From the NCBI GenBank assembly GCA_021397835.1, contig JAJFZO010000168.1, positions 2,170,001-2,234,000 on the forward strand: DNA of 64,000 nt. The letters are read 5' to 3'. Source of the stretch: Moringa oleifera. Its lineage: Eukaryota > Streptophyta > Magnoliopsida > Brassicales > Moringaceae. The notes beneath the pieces are model-generated. The model was not told the origin of the DNA. It searched no databases and saw only the letters and a program-made list of their open reading frames with translations. The translations under genes and the position numbers were made by a program. Every line of letters begins with the position of its first letter. Within the stretch, counting starts at the first letter, position 1. This document shows positions 53,101-62,474 of this stretch, in pieces.

Positions 53101-55253
53101 ACCCTCCATGGTTTGCTTCCCGTGGGGGGTATACAACATTAAATATTTAACAAAAAAGAACTCTTCATTTCCTCCTCTCTTCCTCTCTTTTTCCCCCAAT
53201 TCTAAAAAAAACAAGAAAATATTTCCAGTACTCAAAAAATTTGAAACTTTGCTCATTGGAATTTTATTTACATCTATGAAAATTTCATGAGGAAATTACT
53301 TGTACAGAAATTTTTTGGCAGTGTATGAGAGAGCACGAGAGACAGAGAAAAAGAAAGAGAGAGCAAGAAAGAAATGAAATGTTTTGTTCTTCAAAGAATT
53401 AAGGTGTATCCCTAGTAAGCAAACCACAGAGGGTAACTGTTCACTTTTAAACCACAAGGGGTAAGCGTAAAAGCGTTACCACAGGGAAGATAAATTTAAT
53501 TTTCCCTTTCAACTACATACTGTCATATAAGATCCAAAAACCCTCAAGGTGTCAGGTTTAGGCATGAACGTGTAATTAGGTCAAAGTTTCTAATAAGTTC
53601 TTCAATCTTCCATTTTTGAAACTAAATGACATGAATTTGTTATAAGCGACGAGATTCCACATTACCTACAACAACAATTGCACTGCAATATGATCACAAA
53701 TTATAAGCTACAAGACCATCTTATCAATTTAGGAAATTCTATGCAAAAATGAAAATAAAATCCAAGCAATGTAAAATATACAACCAAAAGATACATTAAG
53801 CTTTTGTACTTCAATATATTAAAATCTTGGATTTCATTGCTCATGGATTTTAAGATCTTCCAAAATTTGAAAGATTTTAAAATCAAATCATTTACAAATC
53901 TATTGTACTGCTAGGTTCAAAATTTAAAATCCCATAAATTATTAGGTTCACTAAAACCAATGATCTGCCATGGGCCCTACCCATGGAATTTCAAACTGTA
54001 TAAATGCAATGAACATTTGCAAAATGCTTTTGACAAGATCATTGAAAGAGAACGCACCATAACAACAATTGCGAAGCCAAATATCTAACACATAAGAGCA
54101 TGTAAAACAGTTTGCCAGTTTACCATGCCACATCCAAAGCAAACAAAGTTCCTTGGTTTCATTTTCCAAGACAGAAACTAATTAGCTTTTTGAATACATG
54201 ATTTGTTCTTTCTCAGTAATTCTTCAATAACTAAACTTCTAGCCCTTAAATGAGAATTTTAGGAGGTCATAACTCACTTATCCTCTGTACTAAGCATCCA
54301 GGAGATGAAAGCACATAGATAGTCATCATCAACGCACATTTCCTCCTACGACCAGTAGCCCCATGCTTTCTACTCAAATCATTTGTCTTCAGCCAAAATC
54401 CCCCCCGCCCCCAAAAGAAAAAAAAAAGACTAAACTTAAGGTAACTGACCTCGCTTTTGGGCTTGTACAATTGGCAAAGCCAATCAAACCGCTCATCAGG
54501 GATATTCACACGGGCCTCATTAGGCTCGATAGTACAGAAGGGAAAGTTCTCTGCAGGTATAGACAATTTGGTGAGCGTGTTGAAAAGAGTAGATTTTCCG
54601 ACATTTGGCAGACCAACCTGAAAAGCCAAGAAGGAAAACTATTATAAAGATGAATAAACAAGAGAATAAATGAAGCCATTTAACATAGCCACAGTTTTAA
54701 ATTTTCAATTTATATATGCATGCTTGATTTCTATAAATCATGAGCAGTAAAATTCCAAATAGCCTACAAATGCAACTCAAACTACCTGAATCATGCCAAA
54801 CGAAGCAACAAAAAAGTTTCAAAAAATAATTAAAAAAAGCATCAAGGGGTTGCACCCCTTGGTGCTAGTACATAACAATATACTTTTGTTTCTGCTCAAA
54901 AATAAATAATAAAAAAAGCATCAAGAGTGACCAACTTGATTAGAAACTAAAAGATTAGTAAGACTGCTGAATTAACTAGGTTCAACTGGACTGTAAAATC
55001 AAATGAAGTATATAAACTGGAACCTTCAAACTCTTTTCCTTTCCCACATTTTCTAGGAAACCAAATAGAGAGTGACAGATAGAGAAATCATGCTCAATAA
55101 AATGAACCAGCAAAATGACAATAAAAGCATCGGATGGGATGACTATATAAAGGAAGAAGAAAATACAATTCCAATCTTCAGGTGAGATGAGAATCGGCCC
55201 AAGATCGGTCTTTCTACTGGTGCATCCTTTGATTTTGCTGCTTTTGGAGGCAT
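35122..55253 (-). CDS. OLA1: Obg-like ATPase 1 (YchF-type P-loop ATPase)
   Basis: Cytosolic ribosome-associated TRAFAC-family ATPase linked to translation and stress responses. Twelve exons: 55167-55253, 54450-54617, 51771-51894, 50666-50757, 45001-45099, 43067-43180, 42380-42444, 40067-40183, 38943-39018, 36336-36428, 35970-36020 and 35122-35220. Total 1185 nt, 394 aa, the usual length for plant OLA1/YchF1, with every phase consistent. Motifs: G1 GLPNVGKS (residues 31-38), G3 DIAG (94-97), and NMNE (230-233) in place of NKxD, the change that gives this family ATP rather than GTP preference. A coiled-coil segment follows ([19 protein letters not shown]). The TGS domain is at the C-terminus ([35 protein letters not shown]). 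The start [10 protein letters not shown] matches the family. What is odd is size: 20.1 kb of gene for 1.2 kb of coding sequence, with introns of up to 5.6 kb invaded by L1 elements. Confidence 0.96.
41528..41640 (-). mobile_element. 5'-truncated L1 LINE, 3' end only
   Basis: In OLA1 intron 7, the minus strand reads TTTGGTGCTTTTATAATG followed by a T-rich and A-rich tail. This is the pattern of plant L1 3' ends. It aligns by eye with the 3' parts of the elements at 45.4 and 52.4 kb (shared AAGCACCAA, ACAAAATCTA). Only about 110 bp remain. Same orientation as OLA1. Confidence 0.4.
42020..42190 (+). mobile_element. candidate decayed SINE
   Basis: A stretch in OLA1 intron 7 has a tRNA-promoter-like A box (ATGGTAGAGACTGCCAGC) and, about 110 bp on, a B box-like TATGTTCGAGTCCAACTC. 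The spacing is longer than in a typical SINE and no tail or target duplication was found. Low-confidence suggestion. Confidence 0.2.
44097..44173 (+). repeat. run of 77 consecutive G
   Basis: An uninterrupted G homopolymer (C on the OLA1-sense strand) in OLA1 intron 5, followed by AGGGACATAATATAGG. It is far longer than any other G run in the window. It may be a true microsatellite or a clone or assembly artefact; the count should not be trusted exactly. Confidence 0.9.
44565..44583. repeat. (GA)n microsatellite
   Basis: A short GA tract within a 130-bp purine-rich stretch (44447-44583, with GATA units at 44534-44552) in OLA1 intron 5. Confidence 0.85.
45390..50150 (-). mobile_element. decayed L1-type LINE (non-LTR retrotransposon) in OLA1 intron 4
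   Basis: Reading leftward, same strand as OLA1. A possible ORF1 remnant lies at 49787-50110 (107 codons, unrecognised). The AP-endonuclease start [11 protein letters not shown] is near 49090. VCI-stop-EVK shows the expected Gln codon changed to [15 protein letters not shown] is near 48580. The reverse transcriptase runs over about 46.8-47.75 kb: [56 protein letters not shown] in place of RQGDPLSP, and FVDDT in place of FADDT after a frameshift. [17 protein letters not shown] follows at 46.85 kb, then a zf-RVT-like region (WHDFWCC) and [15 protein letters not shown] at 45.6 kb. The 3' end has the L1-like GGTTGGGGTGCCTTATAG and a T/A-rich tail near 45390. Multiple stops and frameshifts make it inactive. 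Ends are approximate. Confidence 0.88.
45928..46077. repeat. 75-bp tandem duplication within the LINE
   Basis: CAAATTAGTTTTCAAGG at 45928 recurs at 46003. About 75 bp are duplicated, each copy ending in CATCGATCATCTTAAA. The copies differ by a handful of substitutions. The duplication lies in the 3' part of the LINE and adds to the evidence of decay. Confidence 0.8.
52376..52700 (-). mobile_element. 5'-truncated L1 LINE fragment
   Basis: In OLA1 intron 2. On the minus strand it ends GCCTTGGTGCTTTCTGAATA and then CTTATCAAAAGAAAAAG, the standard plant L1 3' terminus with poly(A). Its body aligns by eye with the 3' part of the long LINE at about 45470-45640 (ATTTACAAAA, TACCCATAAT versus GACCCATGAT, CCATCTACCATTTAC). 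Same orientation as OLA1. Confidence 0.6.
54822..54960 (-). mobile_element. L1 LINE 3' terminus (one or two copies)
   Basis: In OLA1 intron 2. The minus strand reads GTACTAGCACCAAGGGGTGC, then CAACCCCTTGATGCTTTTTT and a poly(A)-rich tail. A second, shorter GATGCTTTTTTTATTATT end sits about 70 bp upstream on the same strand. Both look like plant L1 3' ends cut off almost immediately after the tail. Confidence 0.5.
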
Positions 55254-55500
55254 TGTTCTGTCTGTGGAGTGAGGGAGGTAGAGGCCTAGGGTTTTGCAAC
55301 CAGGTGATAGCGTTTGTACGCGATGCTGAAGTAGTTTTTAGTGTTTTACTGTTAGATGACGAGGCAAAAGGCAGCGGATGGACTGAGCTTTCTCTTATAC
55401 GCATGCAATGGTTTGAACTTCGAACCCTAGCGACGACTACTTTTCAGAGGACACTCGCCCATAGCCACGAAAGAGTGATGAAAAAAAAAAAAGGTAAACT
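55254..55500 (-). promoter_or_regulatory. OLA1 leader and proximal promoter
   Basis: The 5' UTR of OLA1 should lie directly right of the ATG at 55253, in a GC-richer patch that ends at about 55495, where AT-rich intergenic DNA begins. No TATA box was recognised. Confidence 0.4.
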
Positions 55501-56377
55501 TTAAATTTTATTTTTTTAATCAAATTTTTATTTTTAAACCATATTTAATTAAATTTTAATATTTTAATTTTATTTAAATTAAATTTTATTAAAAATATTC
55601 AAATGTAAAATTTTTTAATAATAAATTTTCACTTATAATTTTTTATATAAATAAAAAAAATATTTAAATTAACATTATAATTTACTATTGAAAATCATCA
55701 TAATTGAGTATTAAAAATATATTTTTTAAAAAATATACTATCAAAAAATTTGAAAATTTATAAAAAAATAATTAATTAGTTATTTTTTAAAATTTAAGAG
55801 ATAAAATTAAAATAAAATATAAAATTTATTTAAGTAGCTTTTAATTATTTTAATAATAAAAAATTATTAATTTTTTTATAATTATCTTGAATTAAAATCT
55901 AATTTAAAAAAATTAATATATCGATACTTGTTTGGATATGTTTTGAAAATAAAATTTTAATAAAGAGTAAAAATAAAATTTAAGATTTTAAAAGATATTC
56001 ACCCCCAAAAGAAAAGTATAAATATCATTTTAATCAAAAAAATATTTTAAAAATCTACAAAAAAAAAAGTATCTCTTTTAAATTTAAAAATATTTTTAAA
56101 AAGAATACAAATTATGAAAAATATGTATTTATTTAAAATAAATATATAAAAAAAATATTAGAACATGATTTGGAATGGTTGAAAGAAAAGTTTATTTTAT
56201 TTAATTTTCATAAGAATTTGTTTAATTTAAAATGCTATAACAAATTATTAACCAATCCAATTTTTATTGTTAATATTTTTTTAAATATTATAGTAAAAAT
56301 ATGATGTGTAATTATTTTTTTTTTAAAGAAAAAAGAGAATAGAAGTATGATATGTTCAAAGTGCTCTCAATTTAAAA

Positions 56378-56800
56378 AATAATTATTGATTAGTTTTTGG
56401 TAACATAAAAATTTAAATTTAAATTTTATTTAAAAATTATGTTTATTTAAATATATAAATCTAAAAATCATTGGTAAATAGAGTCAGAGGTATATTTATC
56501 AATTTTCAAAATAATTATTAATTAGTTCTTGATAATATAAAATTTAGATACTTAAAAAATTTAAATTTAAATTTTATTTAAAAATTATGTTTATTTAAAT
56601 ATATAAATCTAAAAATCATTGGTAAATAGAGTCAGAGCTATATTTATCAATTTTCCAAATAATTATTAATTAGTTCTTGATAATATAAAATTTAGATACA
56701 TAAAAAATTTAAATTTAAATTTAAATTTTATTTAAAAATTATAATTTAAAAATTACATTTTTTTAAATATATAAATCTTAAAAATATCAATGAATTGAAT
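56378..56800. repeat. tandem repeat, three copies of about 130-150 bp
   Basis: AATAATTATTNATTAGTT opens copies at 56378, 56510 and 56658. Copies 1 and 2 share AAATCATTGGTAAATAGAGT and TATATTTATCAATTTTC almost without change. Copy 3 diverges in its second half. AT-rich and noncoding. Confidence 0.85.
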
Positions 56801-58630
56801 CAAATCAGACTAAATTTCTTTAAGATCATCAAACTTACTTGTCAATGAATTTGTTTTGATAAATTTTGTGTGAGTTTTAAATAAAATAGTTTCATGATTC
56901 AATAATTTTATTATTTTATAAAATAATCTAAATGAACCTCATATAATTCCAAAATTTGATATAAATATTTTATTTAATCACAACCCAATTAAAATATCAC
57001 AATTCATCTTTGATACCATTACTTATGTTTAATTTATATGCAAAAATATTTTAAAAAGATACGCAAATGGAGCAAACTTCTTCAAGGTTTTTCAAAAACT
57101 CAAGATCAAATTCAATTCGCTTTATCAAACTAATTGCTTAAGCTCCATTTAATAAGCTCCATCTTATAGTTGAATAGACAAGATTAAAGCTCAAAATCTA
57201 TGAGTTTCAATTGAAAGCAAATGGATTACTCTCTTTATGGCGTCAATATTAGTTTTTTATATGTAAGAAAAATTAAATAATAAAAATAAAGACTATTTGA
57301 AATGTTAAACATATTTTATGTATCAAATTAAAATTTAATATTTAAAAAATTATGAATCAAGTATTAGTTTATTAATTTAATGTAAATTAGATTTTTATTC
57401 AAACAATTGTAAAAAATTAAAAATATTTAAATAAATATTATTTAAAATTCTGAATTTTGTCCTCTCTCTGATTAAACTTTAACTTTCAAAACGTATCCAA
57501 ACAAAACTTAATTTATTGATTTCATTCAAAATGAATTTAACCTCAAAACAATAAAAAAATTAAATAATTTTTTATTATTGAAATAGTTAAATGCTACTCA
57601 AAAAGATTTTATACTTTATTTTAATTTTATCTTATAAATTTATTTTTTTGACTAATCAATTATTTTTTATAAATTTTTAAAAATTTTGATAGTATGTTTT
57701 TTTAAAAAATACTTTTAGAAATAAAAAATTTGATCTTTTTTATGATGATAATTTGAAGATTTGTTTACATGAAAAATTACAAGGTAAAATTTAGTGTAAA
57801 ATGTTTTTAATGTTTAAATTTTTTAAAAAAGATCAATTTAGATAAAATTGAAATGTTAAGATTTATTTGAATATGTTTTGAAAATAAATATTTAATTGAA
57901 AGAGAGAGAAAAATACTTAAGGTTTAAAATAGTATTTATCCAAAATATTTTTACAGTTAAAAACTTTAAAATAACTCAAATAAATTGTAAAGTTTATTTT
58001 GGGTTGGTTCTTTAAATTTAAATAATTTTTAATTTATGAGTTTTTAAATAATTTTTAAATTTTTCAATAATATAATTTTTTAAAAAAATTTCAAACTTTA
58101 AAAATTTTAAAAATATTTATGGTTGCTATCGAAATATTTCTTGATATATAGTTTTTAAATCAAAATTAATAGTATAAACTCTTTAAAAATGAAAGTTATG
58201 TAAATTTTTAATAGTGATCCCATATTACCAATATAAACTTTCATATTTAAATAGTAATAAATAGAACACTAATCTATTAATTTAGATTAGGTTGAATCTT
58301 ATCAAAAAATTAGGAATATTTAAATTAAAAATTTTATATTATAAATTTTAATTTAAAATTTTTTATAAACTAAGTAAATATTTGAAATATTATCAAAAAA
58401 TATTTAAAATATTGTTAAAAATTTTATATTAAGTAAAATCTCAAAATTTTATAAAAATTAAAAAAATAAAATAAAAGCTGTAAATATCATTTAAAACCCT
58501 GACCTTTACACTATCTCTCCAAACAGATATTACGTTTCAAAATGTATCCAAATTAACCTCGACATTTTAATTTTGTCCAAATTGAACCTTCCGTCTAAAT
58601 CAATTAAACGACATTTATAAAAAATAGATT

Positions 58631-58862
58631 TATTGAAGGGCAAAAAAGATATTATATCAGTAGAATATATAGAGGTAAACGACAGTGTTTTTCTCTTTTT
58701 GGTCTTTTTTTCGATTTAGTCTTCTCCCCAGAAACTTAAATGGAATTATTGAAGGGCAAAAAGGATATTACATCAGTAGAATATATAGAGGTAAACGACA
58801 GTTTTCTCCCCATTTTGATCTTTTCCCCGTTTTGGTCTTCTCCTCAGAAACCTAAATCTCGT
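58631..58862. repeat. 117-bp direct tandem duplication
   Basis: TATTGAAGGGCAAAAA begins at 58631 and again at 58748. Both copies contain ATATATAGAGGTAAACGACA and end TTCTCCYCAGAAACYTAAAT, with a few substitutions and one indel. It is followed by a CT-rich, leader-like stretch. Confidence 0.85.
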
Positions 58863-59639
58863 TTTTCTCTCTCAATTCGTCACTCGGTATCGAGAACTTT
58901 GAATATTTGTTTGCATACGATATTCTTCCTATAACCCTAAAATCTTCTTCTTGGGTTTCTTATTGTCCATGAAGTATGTAATTTTGCCCTAATATCGCAA
59001 TGAAAAATTTAAAGGTTTGATAGGATAAGCCTTTGGACGAACCTTCACTCTCTATTGACAAATTCAGCTTCAATTAGTATATATATCACTAATACTTGAT
59101 TCTTCAACAAAAAAATCTCAATCAATTTACAACTTTTTTTTTTCTTTTTCCTCTTATCTTTCTCTTCTCTCTCTTCAAGCAACAAGGGTCTGTGTTTTTT
59201 CTGAAGGGAAGGAAATGAAGCATTTAACGGACGATGATGTCCTCACGAAAAAAAATTAATTTAAACGGTATTTGTAATTAAGATTCAATCTAAACAAAAT
59301 TAAAAAGTCGAGATTAGTTTGGATGCATTTTAAAACTTAGTATCTGTTTGGACAGATAATATAAAGGTCAAGATTATAAATAATATTTACCTAATAAAAA
59401 AAGAACTCAAAGAATGATATAAAATATATTCAAATTATTTTTAAAAATATTTTAATAATAAAAATATATTTAAATTAATAAAAAAATTTAATTAACTACA
59501 TATAAACATTAAAATTTTTACTAACACAAAATAAAATACAAAATTTATATAAATTTTAATTTAAATATTTTAAAATTTGAAAATATAATTTAATTAAATT
59601 GAAATTAATAAATTAAATTCCGGGATCAGGGAAGAAAGC

Positions 59640-60845
59640 TGAGGTTGGGTCTGCTTTCCTAGCCGCCGTTGTTTGGTTTTCTTGGATTAGATATTTACAC
59701 GTGTCGGCTCTTAATTTGATGGAAGAACTCTTTTTATTGAGAGCCGATATGGACACGGAAACACCTGTCCTGTGCGAAGGTATGTGTTTTTCTTAAGGTC
59801 TTTTATTATTATTTTTTTTCATTTTAGATGCAGCAGAGATTTCTTTGAGGATCAGTTATCTCGTGTGCATTGATGCTTGGAAATCGTTGTATTGGTAAGA
59901 AACCGAAGAATTTCTGTTTGTTATTTTCTGGTACTGAAGTTTGGAAGTCTTAAATGATCTGATAAACGTGTTGCATTTGAGGGGTCAATTGAATAGTTTA
60001 AAGAAATTCTCGTTAATTAAGGTGTGATTAGATTGATATTCAAGATGTTCATGGTTGTAGTTTAACTTCTATAACTTGTCTGTGTTCATTGGATCGTTTA
60101 GCGCCTGATGATTGTATTGTGATATTAACGTTTGTCAACTAATTTCTTTCTTTCTTTTTAGTAAATAGTTTGGTCAGTTGATTTTGCAATGCTATTGGAA
60201 TGCAGATATTGCTTTGTTGCTTAAGCTTTCTTGGTAGTATTCCAAATCATCTGGAGGTCTGAAGTCTCTCCATCTTTGCTGATATAGCTTTCGCGAAGGT
60301 CTTCCTTCTCTGTTATTATCAATTTTTATTTTTTATGAAAGAATTTCAGGGAGATTTGAGTCTGTTTGGTTGCTGGTATAATTCTGTGGAAGGACATCTC
60401 ACTTTCTTTTCCTTCTGATTGGAGAGAACATTCCAGTATTGTTCTTCTCAAGAGCTTTTTGTTAACTTGTGGATTTTATCTTTTCCAGTTGCCTTTCAAG
60501 ATTCGCGAGGAGAGAGGGATCTGCTGGTCCAATTCGGGCTGGCTTCTTTAATTTGAAAACGGCTTTAAGGAGAGACACTCGTATTAAGATTAGAAGGGGT
60601 GAAGAATGTGCACAAGCTTTTCCTAAGTTCTTGATTGCATCCCCTTCGTTTCATGGTGGTCGTGGTGCCCTACCTTCCGCTGGTGGGCATCCAGCAGATC
60701 TTACTTTCCTTGCTGGTGGTGGATGCTGATGCAGACATCTGACACGTCTGATCTTCCTTGATTGCTGAGGGTTTTGGAACTATAACATTCTGAGATAGAT
60801 TTTGTTTAGCTTTTCTTCAGTTTATAAAATACCTATTGCTTGAGG
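59640..60845 (+). promoter_or_regulatory. 5' leader of the VTC2-like gene
   Basis: GC-richer transcribed-looking sequence starts near 59640. A donor (GCGAAG/GTATGTG) at 59778/59779 and an acceptor (TTTTCCAG) ending at 60488 suggest a 5' UTR intron of about 0.7 kb. The second leader exon would run without interruption from 60489 through the uORF to the main ATG at 60846. Leader limits are inferred from splice motifs and composition. Confidence 0.5.
60559..60729 (+). CDS. upstream ORF with non-AUG (ACG) start, VTC2/GGP-type ascorbate-feedback peptide
   Basis: An open frame ends at TGA 60727-60729, only 116 nt before the main ATG, and contains an in-frame ACG at 60559 in a strong context (A at -3, G at +4). 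From the ACG it encodes 56 residues: a basic start (TALRRDTRIKIRRGEEC) and a C-terminal part with FHGGRGALPSAGGHPADL and FLAGGGC. Plant GDP-L-galactose phosphorylase mRNAs carry a conserved uORF of about this size that starts at ACG and represses translation of the main ORF when ascorbate is high. The position, start codon and Gly-rich end fit that element. The peptide match to the known family rests on my recollection, not a search. The frame stays open upstream of the ACG to about 60469, so the true start is inferred. Confidence 0.75.
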   Translation, partial: TALRRDTRIKIRRGEECAQAFPKFLIASPSFHGGRGALPSAGGHPADLTFLAGGGC

Positions 60846-62439
60846 ATGGTTACAGTCAAGCAACTTGAAAATGATAACTTCCTGTTGAAGAGTACATATG
60901 AGCAGCTAAAATGTGAAAACACTTCTTTTCAAGGTTAGTTTCATTTAGTTCAATTGCAATTCATCTGTTAGATGTGTAAATTTCTCTGATGTTTAACATG
61001 GTACATTTTAGTGACTGTAACATGTTGGAGATATCTAATTTGAGCTTTATGGGGTGTTTATGCTGCCTTTTCGAGTGTTTGGTTGGTTTTGAGATGAAGC
61101 AATAAAATCAGTTCTTTATTTTTTGCTTCTATTGTTTTTCTTTTTTCGTTGTGGAAGTTCTTCTGATACATCATCAGCACGAAAGTTGTTCCCCTTGGCA
61201 TCACTGAAACTTAAATGGAAACTGACTTTCATGCTTGCCCCATCTCCTTTGGTTTACTAAGTTTTGTCCACAAATCTGGTTCTCAAGACCCTGGTTAATA
61301 CATGCAGTCTTCCAAAATTAGTTACTTAGCCTTTTGATCAAAGTATTTGTATTATTCCATTTGAACTAGGTCGAAGTAAATGCGATAAACCTCTAGTACT
61401 ACTAGCCTATTCTAGAAAGGGTAGAAAGAATAAGGGACACATGGCAGTATGCGACGGGTATAGGAATAGGTATAGTTAGTTATGAGGAATATTGAAGGGG
61501 CTCTGTATTCAAGTCGATTTTTTTTGGATGTAAGTACCAGTGGGAGAGAGGTAGCCTGTCATATTGCTACCATAGTCTGTATTTCCCCTTTCTTTTCAAC
61601 AACACACCGATTCAAATTTTTCAATAGTTTGTTTCTATCACAATGACTTAGAATGTGACTCAATTTCTTTTGTTGGTTCTGTAATCTCTATGTTTTTATG
61701 CATTGCATTGGTCATGTAAGTTACGGATGAGAATTCATTGAAGGTAATATGTAGCTTTAAGTCAAGTGTAATAAAAATTTGGCGTTCAGTTCGCTCAGAG
61801 ATCACTAAAAGGTCATTGTGGTACCAATGTATCTGCTTCCAGTCGTTTTTTTTTTTTAATACAAACTGCAAATATTTGTCCATACTAGCAGGTGGAAACC
61901 AATATTGTTCTCAACAATGAACTTCTCTCTCGGTGTATGTGTACTACCCAAGATACTGATAGAATAAGAAACTTGAGACTATTTGATATCAGGGAACACT
62001 ATGCAACTGCTTTGCCAGGTGTGGTTTGACGTGATTAGATGGAACTAGTGTTTAATTATAAACCTTAAGTTGTCAAGAAAAAAAAAACAGAATGAAAGTT
62101 CCGGAAATGCTTTCATGTGGTGACTTGGTGGCTGATTCTTGAATTAAGTCATTCTAATTATAAGTTAGATTGTCCCATAAGTTAATCCAATTTGGAATTT
62201 TGCTCTTCTTTGATGATTAGCACATGTGTAGCCAGCCCTTGAGTGATTATCATGAATCTTGTGATGATGTGTGGAATATAAAGAATAATGGAGATTATTA
62301 ATGATTTGCTTCTTTCGAAGGGGGGGAGGAACCGCAGGGGAGGGGGGGGGGGAGGGAGGAGGAGAAAGGGGAAGAGAGGACCAAATACTTCTTTTGTTTG
62401 CATTCTTTTGCCTATAAGCTTTCACACTATATATTCTTT

Positions 62440-62474
<35 letters not shown>

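Larger units (their letters stand above)
55501..59600. other. intergenic, very AT-rich, between divergent genes
   Basis: About 4 kb of A/T-run DNA separates the divergently transcribed OLA1 and VTC2-like genes. It holds the two tandem-repeat arrays listed separately and a mixed-composition patch at about 58800-59200 that resembles a 5' leader (CT-rich, AAACCTAAATCTCG, AACCCTAAAATC) but has no gene after it. No coding frame is supported. Confidence 0.6.

Noticed and set aside
61887..62028. Open stretch (NNELLSRCMCTTQDTDRIRN and on) flanked by AG and GT, as an extra exon of the VTC2-like gene
   Set aside because: Joining it to exon 1 (phase 1) gives a stop within about 10 codons, whereas exon 1 joins the exon at 62785 in frame. 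It is most likely intronic.
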